Shown here piece by piece: positions 13,499 through 21,382 of a stretch of 63,964 nt of DNA. This DNA is from a virus, in the IMG/VR virus record IMGVR_UViG_3300046516_000835, positions 1-63,964 of that record; one strand, given 5' to 3'. Numbering within the stretch: the first letter of the stretch is position 1; the number at the start of each line of letters is the position of its first letter. A program made the position numbers and the translations under genes. The notes under the pieces are model-generated. The model was not told where the DNA came from, did no database searches, and saw only the letters and a program-made list of their open reading frames with translations.

Positions 13499-15533
13499 GA
13501 GCGGCGCTCCAGCTTGCATCATATAGTACCTTTCCACTCTTGTCCTTGACTACCTTCGCGTCGCCCCACGTCTTTCCATACTCTAGGTCGACGATGGTCG
13601 GGACTACCAGTTTCACGGCATCTACCATTATAGCCTGAGCACGGAGCGCGACGCGCTCGTCAGACGTGCTCAGGCTCAACTCATCATGCATCTGGATGAG
13701 TGGTATAATCCCCTCGCGCCACAGGCCGCGCATCGCCAGCTTGGTCTGTCGCGCCGCACTACCTTGGATCAGCTTGTTCCCCGCCTTGTAGGTATCCGCC
13801 CTCCGTAGCTTGCAGCCGAACCATGGATCAGTCTTATCATGAGTCCGCTTTTGAGCGGTCTCATAATCACACGGAACCATACGTCCCTCGATAAATGCTT
13901 TATCTCGGGCCGCACGCTCCATCCATCTCGGCTCCCACTTGGGGAAGTGCGCCCGCGCTCCGTCGAGCATGATGAGATAGCCGCGCTGCTGAGCCCGCGT
14001 GTCGCAGAATTCTGCCAGCCTTGAGACGAATGGCATCTCGTCATCGTAGCGCTCATATATCTCGCGCGCCTCGGCCTCGGTCTTGTCGATCATGAGCGCA
14101 AACTTCGGCACCCCTGCCCGATACGCCTTTGCGAAGTTCGCGTCTTTTGCATCTCGCCGGACTAGTCCGGTGAGTTGCACAACGATGTTATGGAAATCAG
14201 CCTTTGGGTTCTCTGTGTAAATTTGCAGAGGCCGTTCGGCCCCTGCAACTCTACACACATTTGCATAATGAACGATCAGCCGGTACTCTTGCTGATTATA
14301 GTCGGGCGCGGCCCACACCTCACCATCCTCAGGCTGGAATCCCTTCCTGAAGGCTGGTCCCAACTCCTCATCTCTCGACGGTGCCTGCTGGAGCGGAGGA
14401 TCGCTGTACGCCAACCGGGTCGTCTTCGTCCCACCATCATCCGTCTTGGTCTGGTGTATCTCTGAGTGCAGCCGTCCACGATGGGCGAAGCCTAGAACGT
14501 AGTTATCTAAGAACTTGCTGGCGAACTGCTCGTATTTCTTGGCTCTCACAACTAGTTGTGGGAGCCAATGATCACGCTTCTTCATCCAATCAGACTCGAA
14601 CGAGGGAGAACCCTCGGAATTCTTCTTTGTCCCGAGGGTTCTCGGGTATGGTATCTGCTCCCGATCAAACCATGTCGTCAGGTAGCGGTTGGAGTTTAGC
14701 TCCTTCACCTCCGCTGGCCGACCCAGAGCTAGCCGACGACCGAGTTCTACCAACGCTTCGTCTCTCTTCTTTTTAAGAGAGACGGAGAGTTGCTCGAAGT
14801 ATGGGATATTGATGCGAATGCCACGACGTCGCATCTCCACGATTAATGGAATAAGATCACACTCAAGGCGATAGGCCTCGAGCGTATTCTCTTCCTCCAT
14901 CACCTTGGTGAGCGGTGTCAGACAGTCATACGTGGCTCTTGCGTCCTGGCTGGCATAGCCGCCCACGTACCGCGCCGGGAGTCTCCAGAGACCCGCCTTG
15001 GCGTCCACACCGTACACGGAGGCCGCGTCCCGCAGCGCCGCTTCGTCCTTACCCTTGACGCCTAGCCTCTTGGCTACGGCGTCGAGGTTATATTCAAACT
15101 CATTTTCATTCCTGATGAAGTCGGCAACGATCGTGTCTTCCATGCGCTCTGGGTACGGCGCATCCCACTGTGCCTTCGCCCAGCCTAGATCATACACGGC
15201 CCGATGATAGACCACCCGACAGGAGCGTGTATGATCGAGATACCACCGACGCACCGCGTCCTCATCAAAGCACTCTGTGTCCGGGTGTCTGATGGGGAAA
15301 TAACTTTCCCCCTCTGACCACGCAACAGCCAGACCGCAGATGTACCCAGAATCGTAGACCCAACCGGCCCCGCGATTGGATGCAAGGCCGTCGTCTTTCG
15401 TCTCGAGGTCGAGCGCCAACGTTCCCTGACTTCTTAAGTCAGGGAGCGTTGTTGGTTGAATCCACGTGCTGGTGGGTGTGATCAGCGGAAGCTGCCCCGC
15501 CGCCGCGTTCTTCTGGTAGCGCTTACTCGCCAA
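13491..15533 (-). CDS. PolA-family (family A) DNA polymerase
   Basis: 680 residues. A 3'-5' exonuclease domain occupies about 30-220 (DLETKDDG Exo I; YHRAVYDLGWAKA Exo II; YASQDARATYDCL Exo III). The polymerase domain follows: motif A APDYNQQEYRLIV near 400, motif B in RRDAKDANFAKAYRAGVPKF near 465, and motif C QMHDELSLS near 630. The usual FG(xx)YG of motif B is FAKAYRAG, a variant I recall in other phages. There is no 5'-nuclease domain. It is the likely replicase; whether it prefers a modified nucleotide cannot be seen. The gene contains six perfect or near-perfect inverted repeats. Confidence 0.92.
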   Translation of the reverse strand: MASKRYQKNAAAGQLPLITPTSTWIQPTTLPDLRSQGTLALDLETKDDGLASNRGAGWVYDSGYICGLAVAWSEGESYFPIRHPDTECFDEDAVRRWYLDHTRSCRVVYHRAVYDLGWAKAQWDAPYPERMEDTIVADFIRNENEFEYNLDAVAKRLGVKGKDEAALRDAASVYGVDAKAGLWRLPARYVGGYASQDARATYDCLTPLTKVMEEENTLEAYRLECDLIPLIVEMRRRGIRINIPYFEQLSVSLKKKRDEALVELGRRLALGRPAEVKELNSNRYLTTWFDREQIPYPRTLGTKKNSEGSPSFESDWMKKRDHWLPQLVVRAKKYEQFASKFLDNYVLGFAHRGRLHSEIHQTKTDDGGTKTTRLAYSDPPLQQAPSRDEELGPAFRKGFQPEDGEVWAAPDYNQQEYRLIVHYANVCRVAGAERPLQIYTENPKADFHNIVVQLTGLVRRDAKDANFAKAYRAGVPKFALMIDKTEAEAREIYERYDDEMPFVSRLAEFCDTRAQQRGYLIMLDGARAHFPKWEPRWMERAARDKAFIEGRMVPCDYETAQKRTHDKTDPWFGCKLRRADTYKAGNKLIQGSAARQTKLAMRGLWREGIIPLIQMHDELSLSTSDERVALRAQAIMVDAVKLVVPTIVDLEYGKTWGDAKVVKDKSGKVLYDASWSAAHG
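13632..15451. repeat. Six strong inverted repeats inside the DNA polymerase gene
   Basis: Perfect or near-perfect stems are at 13632-13643/13665-13676 (12 bp), 14539-14568 (15-bp near palindrome, one wobble), 14606-14617/14632-14643 (12 bp), 14759-14768/14775-14784 (10 bp), 15188-15198/15226-15236 (11 bp) and 15417-15451 (10 bp plus an outer 5 bp). None is followed by a T tract in the direction of transcription. They lie in separate conserved and non-conserved parts of the protein. Confidence 0.8.
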
Positions 15534-15729
15534 AGATGTTGTCCCACTTGTCGATCACAAACCAGAGAATCGAACCAGCGAGAAGCGCCGTTCCCACTAG
15601 CGCCCCTCCCCGCACGACGGACCACTCATTCCCATGAAACCCAAGGATGAGGTAGCAGCCGAGCGGGAGTGTGACCGACACGATGTACCAGAGCACGAGA
15701 TATATGATGGTGAACAGTACTGTCTTCAT
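15523..15729 (-). CDS. Two-span membrane protein, 68 aa
   Basis: Start ATG at 15729 overlaps the upstream stop as ATGA. Segments at about residues 3-30 (VLFTIIYLVLWYIVSVTLPL) and 42-62 (GGALVGTALLAGSILWFVID) are hydrophobic. The stop overlaps the polymerase start. A membrane protein in the middle of a replication operon is odd; anchoring of replication to the membrane is a guess. Confidence 0.6.
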   Translation of the reverse strand: MKTVLFTIIYLVLWYIVSVTLPLGCYLILGFHGNEWSVVRGGALVGTALLAGSILWFVIDKWDNIFGE

Positions 15730-16652
15730 TGTCCCCAATGCTCCCTGAATTTCTGACGTAGCTGATACTCGTCAGGTACGCCCTGTCGCGGTTCATATAG
15801 TTCCTGCATGGCATGGTGGAGCGCCGCGTGGTCCGATTTCGACAACGTCAGATGCAGTGGCATGAACTTGGCGTCGCGCTCCTCCGGTGAGTACTGTCCA
15901 CGATCAAGATGGGCGTACTGAGCTGTGACGATGTAACGTTTCTTGAGTCTTTCACTCAAGACGTCATACTGTTTGTGACTGATGAAGGCAACCATCCGTC
16001 CGTCATCGCGCGACACATCACGGTCGGCGTACTTGTTGGAGTCCGTCGCCGGCACCGGGGCGAGTTGGACCTCGGAGGCTTTGACAGATAGCTCCCTGCC
16101 ATCCCCATCTATGAACCACACGCACAGATCGTCGGCAATCATGCCCTGTTTTGTCACAGTTCCAACATGACGGTACTTGCTCACATTGAGATTTGGTGTG
16201 AGTAGACTTTCGTACACCACAGTCTTCCCGATCCACGTGTCGAAGCGCGGGACGAGGCGCTCGTCTATGGTGATCTTGTCGCTCGGAGAATACTCACCGT
16301 AGATTGGTCGGACTACGGTCGCACTCGGATCGATCTTGATCTGCACGTCGCCGCGCTCGGCGCGCATCGCCATAACCTCGGCCTCGACCAGCATCAGATA
16401 GCTGCGAAGATCACGTATCTCGGCGAGTACCGTGCCGTCGGCACCGCTGATATCAGCATCGACCCCACGGATGACATCGTACTTGAACTGTCTGTCCAAT
16501 ATCGACTCGATACGATCCCACTTTCGGGCCAACATCATGAATGCTCCGACGCCGCCGCGCTTCTGCCATGAGCCTTGGTACGTCTGATCCTTCGCCAGCG
16601 TCTGCTGAACATCACGATTTGCGATGTCCTGCAAGTGCTTCCAGTATCTCAT
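15726..16652 (-). CDS. Nmad1/DUF1599-like protein (MazG-type) with C-terminal extension
   Basis: 308 residues. The N-terminal 110 carry GSWQKRGGVGAFMMLARKWD followed by RIESI, then ADGTVLAEIRDLRSYLMLVE: the pattern of the nucleotide-modification-associated domain 1 (DUF1599), an all-alpha NTP-pyrophosphohydrolase-like fold found in phage base-modification operons. Residues 115-308 are a different, mostly beta region followed by a helical end (HLTLSKSDHAALHHAMQELY) that I do not recognise. It could hydrolyse an unwanted dNTP such as dTTP. It sits directly downstream of the HD nucleotidase and the thymidylate-synthase homologue, and overlaps the former by four bases. Confidence 0.7.
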   Translation of the reverse strand: MRYWKHLQDIANRDVQQTLAKDQTYQGSWQKRGGVGAFMMLARKWDRIESILDRQFKYDVIRGVDADISGADGTVLAEIRDLRSYLMLVEAEVMAMRAERGDVQIKIDPSATVVRPIYGEYSPSDKITIDERLVPRFDTWIGKTVVYESLLTPNLNVSKYRHVGTVTKQGMIADDLCVWFIDGDGRELSVKASEVQLAPVPATDSNKYADRDVSRDDGRMVAFISHKQYDVLSERLKKRYIVTAQYAHLDRGQYSPEERDAKFMPLHLTLSKSDHAALHHAMQELYEPRQGVPDEYQLRQKFREHWGQ

Positions 16653-17173
16653 AGTCCTAGTCCCTCTTTGTAGATGTTTAGGTGCATCTTGATATTGTCC
16701 ATTCGAAGATCGAATGGAGATGCTGTCGCGTACTTTCCGATCCCATCGATCGTCGCTCGTACTATCGGCTCGCCGTAGGCGTTCCCACGCCGCATCTCCT
16801 CACATCCAAACTCGAACATCTCGAGTAGATCGCATATCTTGATGAGTGCTTTCTCGAACATGGTGAGCTCTGGCAGTACGATGCCCTGCTTCTTCAGAGA
16901 AGTACGCTCTAACTCATCCATGTAACCCTTCAACGTGGGATTATCACGCTTTACGGGGAACGGTATGTCTCCGACACCGATCTCTCCACTGTCGTGGAAC
17001 ATGATGTAGATCGCTACCTCAGCCGTCCACTTATCTGGATAAAATTTCCAGAACAGACGAGCTACGTTCCACGAGTGCTCGGCGCACGTCTGCATCTGCA
17101 CCGTCGGCCACTCATGATATCGACGCACTGATCCACCGTGGCGAGGATTGCTGCGAACATCGTCGTGGTTCAT
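16649..17173 (-). CDS. HD-domain deoxynucleotidase (YfbR/DatZ-like)
   Basis: 174 residues. CAEHSWNVARLFWKFYP gives the first H, IYIMFHDSGEIGVGDIPFPV gives the HD pair and the conserved E, and ALIKICDLLEMFEFG supplies the last metal-binding D. The layout is that of 5'-deoxynucleotidases such as YfbR and of phage DatZ, which empties the pool of one dNTP when a modified base replaces it. DatZ works with PurZ in 2-aminoadenine phages, but I see no PurZ here, so the target is more likely a thymidine nucleotide. ATGA overlap with the thymidylate-synthase homologue. Confidence 0.8.
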   Translation of the reverse strand: MNHDDVRSNPRHGGSVRRYHEWPTVQMQTCAEHSWNVARLFWKFYPDKWTAEVAIYIMFHDSGEIGVGDIPFPVKRDNPTLKGYMDELERTSLKKQGIVLPELTMFEKALIKICDLLEMFEFGCEEMRRGNAYGEPIVRATIDGIGKYATASPFDLRMDNIKMHLNIYKEGLGL

Positions 17174-18213
17174 ACCTTTGTCCTCCTATCCATCCACTCC
17201 TGCGCCGCTCGCCGCCAGTCGGGAGCGTCGACGTTCATCAGCATACTTCTCGCTCCTGAAAATTGTTTGATTTTCCAGAGCCTGTGCGCCTGACGCATGG
17301 GCCATGCGACAGACATGAACCATTGGTTCACATATGATGAAGTTCCCCATACGTCGGAGAGAAATTTCCCGACGTCATCATCAAACGCGTCAAAGTCACC
17401 GACCATCGGCATCGGATACACGACCTCGTATGGATTACCGCGCAGCGGGCCGACTATCGTCGCAGCAAATTCGGCGACGTTATGAGGTACATGAATTCTC
17501 GGCGCTGGATGCTTCTCCAGCACGTCCACATATCCGTGAAAGTTATTGCTGAGTTGGAACATCGTTCCAACTCGGCATCCAACTCCTGCTGCCAGATACT
17601 CGTGCAACATGCTGAAGTGGACCGCGTTCGCGCCGTAGGCACCCCAGATAATGTCGTTGCTACGACACATGATCGTGAGGTCTAAGGAGCCCTCACGAAC
17701 ACGCGGGTAGATCTGCGTGTTGCACGGGACATCCTTAAAGTTAGTCCCAAGATCTACCGACGTGTCCCACATTTGGATGACCGCGCGACGATCCTCAGGA
17801 TTCTTCCTCAGAATTTTGACGATCTTGGTGAGTTGATCCACGTAGCTACCCGCCGTCTCATCTTTTCCCCAGACCGGGAACCACGCGCGCCATCGCTTCC
17901 CATATGCGCCGTGGATGATGCCGCCCGGCTCGGCAAATCGTGTGGTGAAGTCTCCGACGAATTGGTTGAGCCAGTTTCCATTGTCTGACCCCGACAGCAT
18001 CCAGATGCCCTCCATCAAATGAAAGAATGGATTGGCGTCGCGGAGCGAGTCAAAGAGAACTCGCTCCGTGGGCTTTGCGTACACGGAAACCACCGGCCAC
18101 GGACAGACGAGTACGTCTCCGGCACGGCTCTTCGACTTTATACCTTCTGAGTCGAGTAAGGCTCGACCCAGAGCGTACAGATCGTTCACATTCCTACCAG
18201 TCAGTACACGCAT
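17170..18213 (-). CDS. Thymidylate synthase homologue, probable dUMP hydroxymethylase
   Basis: 347 residues; the TGATG overlap and GGGGAG fix the start at 18213. Catalytic Cys is in DVPCNTQIYPRV, where ThyA has PPCH; the following CRSNDIIWGAYGANAVHFSM matches the RSxD...N region, with the asparagine that selects the uracil base in ThyA (aspartate in dCMP hydroxymethylases). Later come QLSNNFHGYVDVL (the H-x-Y that contacts deoxyribose). The RSNDIIWG wording is typical of phage hydroxymethylases, so I favour dUMP to 5-hydroxymethyl-dUMP over plain dTMP synthesis. Perfect 10-bp hairpins lie at 17551-17573 and 18041-18068. Confidence 0.8.
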   Translation of the reverse strand: MRVLTGRNVNDLYALGRALLDSEGIKSKSRAGDVLVCPWPVVSVYAKPTERVLFDSLRDANPFFHLMEGIWMLSGSDNGNWLNQFVGDFTTRFAEPGGIIHGAYGKRWRAWFPVWGKDETAGSYVDQLTKIVKILRKNPEDRRAVIQMWDTSVDLGTNFKDVPCNTQIYPRVREGSLDLTIMCRSNDIIWGAYGANAVHFSMLHEYLAAGVGCRVGTMFQLSNNFHGYVDVLEKHPAPRIHVPHNVAEFAATIVGPLRGNPYEVVYPMPMVGDFDAFDDDVGKFLSDVWGTSSYVNQWFMSVAWPMRQAHRLWKIKQFSGARSMLMNVDAPDWRRAAQEWMDRRTKV

Positions 18214-18539
18214 CAACAACTCCCCACTCTGGTTTCAGTGATCATGGCTGTGGTCGTCGTATGTGCCACGGCGCATCCGGCGGCTACACACGGATATTGG
18301 AGCAGCGGTAGCTCCATCTGCCGCTGGTCCGTCATCTTCCCGTAGTAACCCATCGCGAAGGCTGTCACCATTCCGAGAAAGTGCGGAAGCATCGGACCGC
18401 AGATTGCATCCGCCGACGCGCCCTCCACGAGCATCAGCGCCGCCGTCTCCGCCAGTCCGAGTATCTCAGCCTGCCTCTCATCGGAAGCCATGCAAGAGCA
18501 TGTCTCCGGCGACGGCCAGATCTTGTCAAAGTTGGTCAT
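18213..18539 (-). CDS. Hypothetical protein, 108 aa
   Basis: Its stop overlaps the start of the thymidylate-synthase homologue (TGATG). The middle (ILGLAETAALMLVEGASADAI) is helical; GMVTAFAMGYYGKMTD could be membrane-associated. The end has a Cys pair (YPCVAAGCAVAH). It may be a partner of the modification enzymes because of its coupling, but nothing in the sequence says so. Confidence 0.55.
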   Translation of the reverse strand: MTNFDKIWPSPETCSCMASDERQAEILGLAETAALMLVEGASADAICGPMLPHFLGMVTAFAMGYYGKMTDQRQMELPLLQYPCVAAGCAVAHTTTTAMITETRVGSC

Positions 18540-18793
18540 TTCATCTCCAGAATTATGTTAGCACGACCGAGATTCTCGATGCTGACTAGTTTCACTGGAT
18601 TTTCCTTTCCACCTCTGTGTTGCGCCCAATACAGAAAGTGCGCTCGTACGATCTCCTTATTTGAAGCAACGTAGTACTCTGTGAATTGTTCCTCCTCAGA
18701 ATATCCAGTCACCTCAAAGTGGTCCTCTGCCTCCCAACGCCCCATCGTGCGCTTCTGAGTGTAGTGGACTTGATAGACATCATGGTCCCGCAT
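18536..18793 (-). CDS. Hypothetical protein, 85 aa
   Basis: Overlaps both neighbours by 4-14 bases. It has a beta-sheet-like pattern (VYQVHYTQKRTMGRWEAEDH; TEYYVASNKEIVRAHFLYWA; VKLVSIENLGRANIILEM). No family recognised; part of the modification operon. Confidence 0.55.
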   Translation of the reverse strand: MRDHDVYQVHYTQKRTMGRWEAEDHFEVTGYSEEEQFTEYYVASNKEIVRAHFLYWAQHRGGKENPVKLVSIENLGRANIILEMK

Positions 18794-19592
18794 TGAACGC
18801 TCGCTTCCACTGGATAGTCACCTCGGTGCGCTCGCCGAATTCGCCGCCTGTCTTATTCTTCTTCTGACGTAGTGCCACCAAGCCGGGATGCAATTCGGCC
18901 AATCGGACGGCTGCTGCCTCGTGCAGCGCGTGTGTCCGCAGACCTGAGCAGCCGCCCGCTGCGTTCGTCATCTTCTGGTCTTGACACCAGTAGTTGATGT
19001 TACAATTCTTCAGCCCCTTACGGAGGAGCTGAAGGTTGACATCAAAGTCCTCCATGACCTGCACGCGTCCGTGCTCCACGGACAGGAAGTCGTCCGTTCT
19101 GTACGCCAAGGCGCGCATCGTTCTGGTATTCTCTGTCAGCAGCGGCGCGTCGCCAGTCCCGACGTTGTTGTTCCCTCCCCGTACTCCGATGCCGACATGA
19201 GCGTAGGTCTTCAGCAACTCCTCGACCCACTCCATCATCACAGCGAACCCCTTATCGTCTATTGGCTCGAGCTGCGTGCTGTCGGCGTAGCGCCGGACGA
19301 TGAACCGTATATCGTCATCCAGGACCATGAAAGTGGCGTGCCCGCACTTTCGGGCAAGATGCCCGATCCACTCCCTCACCTTCGCAATGTTGAGTTCATC
19401 ACGACTCTGGTGTGGACACTCCAGTACATCCACTCCGCTCATGCGTAGATCACAGAGCGCCTGAGCGTAGCGGATACTTTCCTCAGGCAGCACGACGTAA
19501 GAGACGTCGCGCCGCAGATGCTCCGGCATCTGCCGCACCGGCCCTTCACCGACGCGCGCAGCACGTCCGAGCGACGGAATATATATCTTCAT
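18780..19592 (-). CDS. GT-A glycosyltransferase of the TET-associated type (TAGT)
   Basis: 270 residues. MKIYIPSLGRAARVGEGPVR is the family's opening strand and turn; TFMVLDDDIRFIVRRY near residue 103 carries the D-x-D metal site; VMEDFDVNLQLLRKGLKN near 190 is the second acidic motif, and CQDQKMTNAAGGCSGLRTHA plus LHPGL near 245 complete the pattern. This group transfers sugars to hydroxymethylated bases in DNA, usually beside a TET/JBP dioxygenase. No dioxygenase is visible here, so its acceptor is probably 5-hydroxymethyluracil made at the nucleotide level. ATGA overlap with the upstream gene. Confidence 0.75.
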   Translation of the reverse strand: MKIYIPSLGRAARVGEGPVRQMPEHLRRDVSYVVLPEESIRYAQALCDLRMSGVDVLECPHQSRDELNIAKVREWIGHLARKCGHATFMVLDDDIRFIVRRYADSTQLEPIDDKGFAVMMEWVEELLKTYAHVGIGVRGGNNNVGTGDAPLLTENTRTMRALAYRTDDFLSVEHGRVQVMEDFDVNLQLLRKGLKNCNINYWCQDQKMTNAAGGCSGLRTHALHEAAAVRLAELHPGLVALRQKKNKTGGEFGERTEVTIQWKRAFNAGP

Positions 19593-20056
19593 GTACCCAG
19601 CTCCTCCAATGCCTGTAAGTATAGCCCAGACAGAAACTTCGCCACCAGCCCTCGCTGTACGGGATCGTTATAAAAACGATTCCGTCCTGAGGGGTGTGGC
19701 ACAAGCGCGTAGGTGATGACCCGACGGTCTTCAGCAACCGAGTGCCCCCATGCGCAGGGGAGCACTCCTGGAAGTCTCAGTGCTGCCAGCACGCCGCCGC
19801 CAAGGCACACCAATCGCCGACCGCGCAGCCCTTCAAGAAGCATCGGTGCGGCCTCTTTAGCCTTGGCGTAGGACCACTCCCGCCCCGGCAGCATATTGGT
19901 GAAGTGGAAGGTCCCTCGCCATGATATTACAGGTATCGGACGACCCAATCCCTCCTCAGCCAACTGATGCAGTCTCCATCCAGCTCCTCCCTTGGGCTCA
20001 AGGCTGAGCGGGGGGTTGCCCTGAGGGTTAGACATGCCGAGAAATACGGTCTTCAT
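19589..20056 (-). CDS. Uracil-DNA-glycosylase-fold protein, 155 aa
   Basis: FLGMSNPQGNPPLSLEPKGG at the N-terminus stands where UDG-superfamily enzymes have GxxPG..E, and LVPHPSGRNRFYNDP near residue 122 is motif II (HPS). The central VCLGGGVLAAL is the strand and helix before it. The N-terminal acidic or asparagine catalytic residue is not obvious, so activity is uncertain. In this operon it might recognise or excise a base, such as uracil mistakenly left in DNA or host thymine derivatives, or act as a binding module. Confidence 0.6.
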   Translation of the reverse strand: MKTVFLGMSNPQGNPPLSLEPKGGAGWRLHQLAEEGLGRPIPVISWRGTFHFTNMLPGREWSYAKAKEAAPMLLEGLRGRRLVCLGGGVLAALRLPGVLPCAWGHSVAEDRRVITYALVPHPSGRNRFYNDPVQRGLVAKFLSGLYLQALEELGT

Positions 20057-20274
20057 TTCTCGTACACATTTTCAGGATCAATGACTTCCTCATCATTAAC
20101 TCTGACATAGAGCTGGTCGTCCGGACCGTTGAGTTGCACGACGCCGTTGATTATCCCATCAGTCTCATTCTCGAGGATTTTCTTGAGCGTGTCTTCCGTC
20201 GGTTCTTTGTCAGTGTGAACGATACTGACGCGCTGCCAGTCACCGTCGTACCAGAATACCAGAAACTTGCGCAT
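20053..20274 (-). CDS. Small acidic protein, 73 aa
   Basis: It begins MRKFLVFWYDGDWQRVSIVH, a beta-rich start, and ends with DDQLYVRVNDEEVIDPENVYEK. ATG overlaps as ATGA with the next gene. No family recognised. Confidence 0.55.
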   Translation of the reverse strand: MRKFLVFWYDGDWQRVSIVHTDKEPTEDTLKKILENETDGIINGVVQLNGPDDQLYVRVNDEEVIDPENVYEK

Positions 20275-20276
20275 TG

Positions 20277-21170
20277 TCAGTCCTTCCTCGGTTTGAACAG
20301 TGAGCGAGGCCGACCCTCGCCCAGCCGCGTCCGCTCGTACTTGTCAAACTCGCACAGTCCGAACTGTATGTCCGTCGGTGATAGTTTCCCCCAGTCCATA
20401 GGCCAGAATACGACGAGTCGTTCATGATCAGTATAGACTGTATCCTGTGAGTCACTGACTTGTAACAGACATGAAAGAGTGGGAGACATGTCGAGACGTT
20501 GGAGTCCGCGCCGCGCACCCGGTCCGATGGGAGTCCAGGACCAATAGTCAGACGGGAGACTTTTCCCGTCTTCTGACTTATCGGGCCAGAATGATGTGAA
20601 GTACATGGTATCCAGAGTTACCTCCTTCGCCATGAAGCCGGTGCCGCCAAAGCCCTGAATCTCAGCCATCTGACGCACCGTGCGCTCCCAACTCAAACCA
20701 TCACGAATGAGATTGCACAGTCCGCCAGTCGTCGCCATGCTCCACAGTCCCTTCAGGAAGATGTCTGTGACCACCTCCTCCTTCGGAGCGCTGATACCCT
20801 GATTGGTGATGACGTATGCGCCTGTGAAGACGCGCTGACGAGAGCGAAGGCGCTCGCTCGCGAGTGACTTGATCTTGTCAGGATTGAAGTCATCCTGCCA
20901 CCCGAGCGCCTCGTAGAACTCGCTGGTCCCGAAGTATCGAGCGATGGCGCAGTTTAAGAGGATGAGTTTGCGCGGGGCATCCTGATGCTTGTCGTATATT
21001 CTTCTCAGCATGTACGACGTACGATCATACTCACGCCGCACGTTCGTGAACTTGTACTGTCGGAGGATTGGGTCGTCCGTGAAAGGAGGGTGCGCTCCGG
21101 CTGCCATGCGTCGTCGGCGGATGGACTCACGCTCGCGGAGGTATGTGTAGAACTGGGATATGTCGGCCAT
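20277..21170 (-). CDS. aGPT-PPlase / 5-hmdU DNA kinase helical-domain protein
   Basis: 297 residues; start ATG at 21170 abuts the upstream stop. The N-terminus has FYTYLRERESIRRRRMAAG, then PPFTDDPILRQYKFTNVRRE, and the C-terminal part has MAEIQGFGGTGFMAKEVTLD, a helix-hairpin-helix-like stretch, GPGARRGLQRLD and finally CEFDKYERTRLGEGRPRS. These are the hallmark motifs of the alpha-glutamyl/putrescinyl-thymine pyrophosphorylase-related group, whose members act on 5-hydroxymethyl-dU in DNA (kinase helical domain, or amino acid:DNA transferase relatives). No P-loop kinase domain is attached. It is the strongest single indicator of thymine hypermodification here. Confidence 0.8.
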   Translation of the reverse strand: MADISQFYTYLRERESIRRRRMAAGAHPPFTDDPILRQYKFTNVRREYDRTSYMLRRIYDKHQDAPRKLILLNCAIARYFGTSEFYEALGWQDDFNPDKIKSLASERLRSRQRVFTGAYVITNQGISAPKEEVVTDIFLKGLWSMATTGGLCNLIRDGLSWERTVRQMAEIQGFGGTGFMAKEVTLDTMYFTSFWPDKSEDGKSLPSDYWSWTPIGPGARRGLQRLDMSPTLSCLLQVSDSQDTVYTDHERLVVFWPMDWGKLSPTDIQFGLCEFDKYERTRLGEGRPRSLFKPRKD

Positions 21171-21382
21171 CAGAACACCTTTGAGATTGTGACGTTGGAG
21201 AGCCCAACGGTCGGAGGGTAGACTGTGACGAGGCCAAAGTTGACTCCGACGTCGAAGCCGTCGCGCTTGCAGTCCGTCAGCGCAGCACACAGGACCTGAG
21301 CAGCCTGTATGATTTTCTCACGATGCCCCGCCGCTATCTCAGCATCTGGGCGTGTGGGGACTAGAGTGACTGGCTCAGCCAT
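21170..21382 (-). CDS. Hypothetical protein, 70 aa
   Basis: The start is taken at 21382, where the ATG overlaps the last codons of the radical SAM gene; a longer frame would run inside it. It has a helical first half (AEIAAGHREKIIQAAQVLCA) and a beta second half (VGVNFGLVTVYPPTVGLSNV). It is a separate small gene between two modification enzymes; no family recognised. Confidence 0.55.
   Translation of the reverse strand: MAEPVTLVPTRPDAEIAAGHREKIIQAAQVLCAALTDCKRDGFDVGVNFGLVTVYPPTVGLSNVTISKVF

Noticed and set aside
15726-17173. 2-aminoadenine (Z-genome) gene set suggested by DatZ-like HD and MazG-like proteins
   Set aside because: No PurZ-like adenylosuccinate synthetase (no GxWGDEGKGK-type sequence) was found in any frame, while thymine-related enzymes are present.
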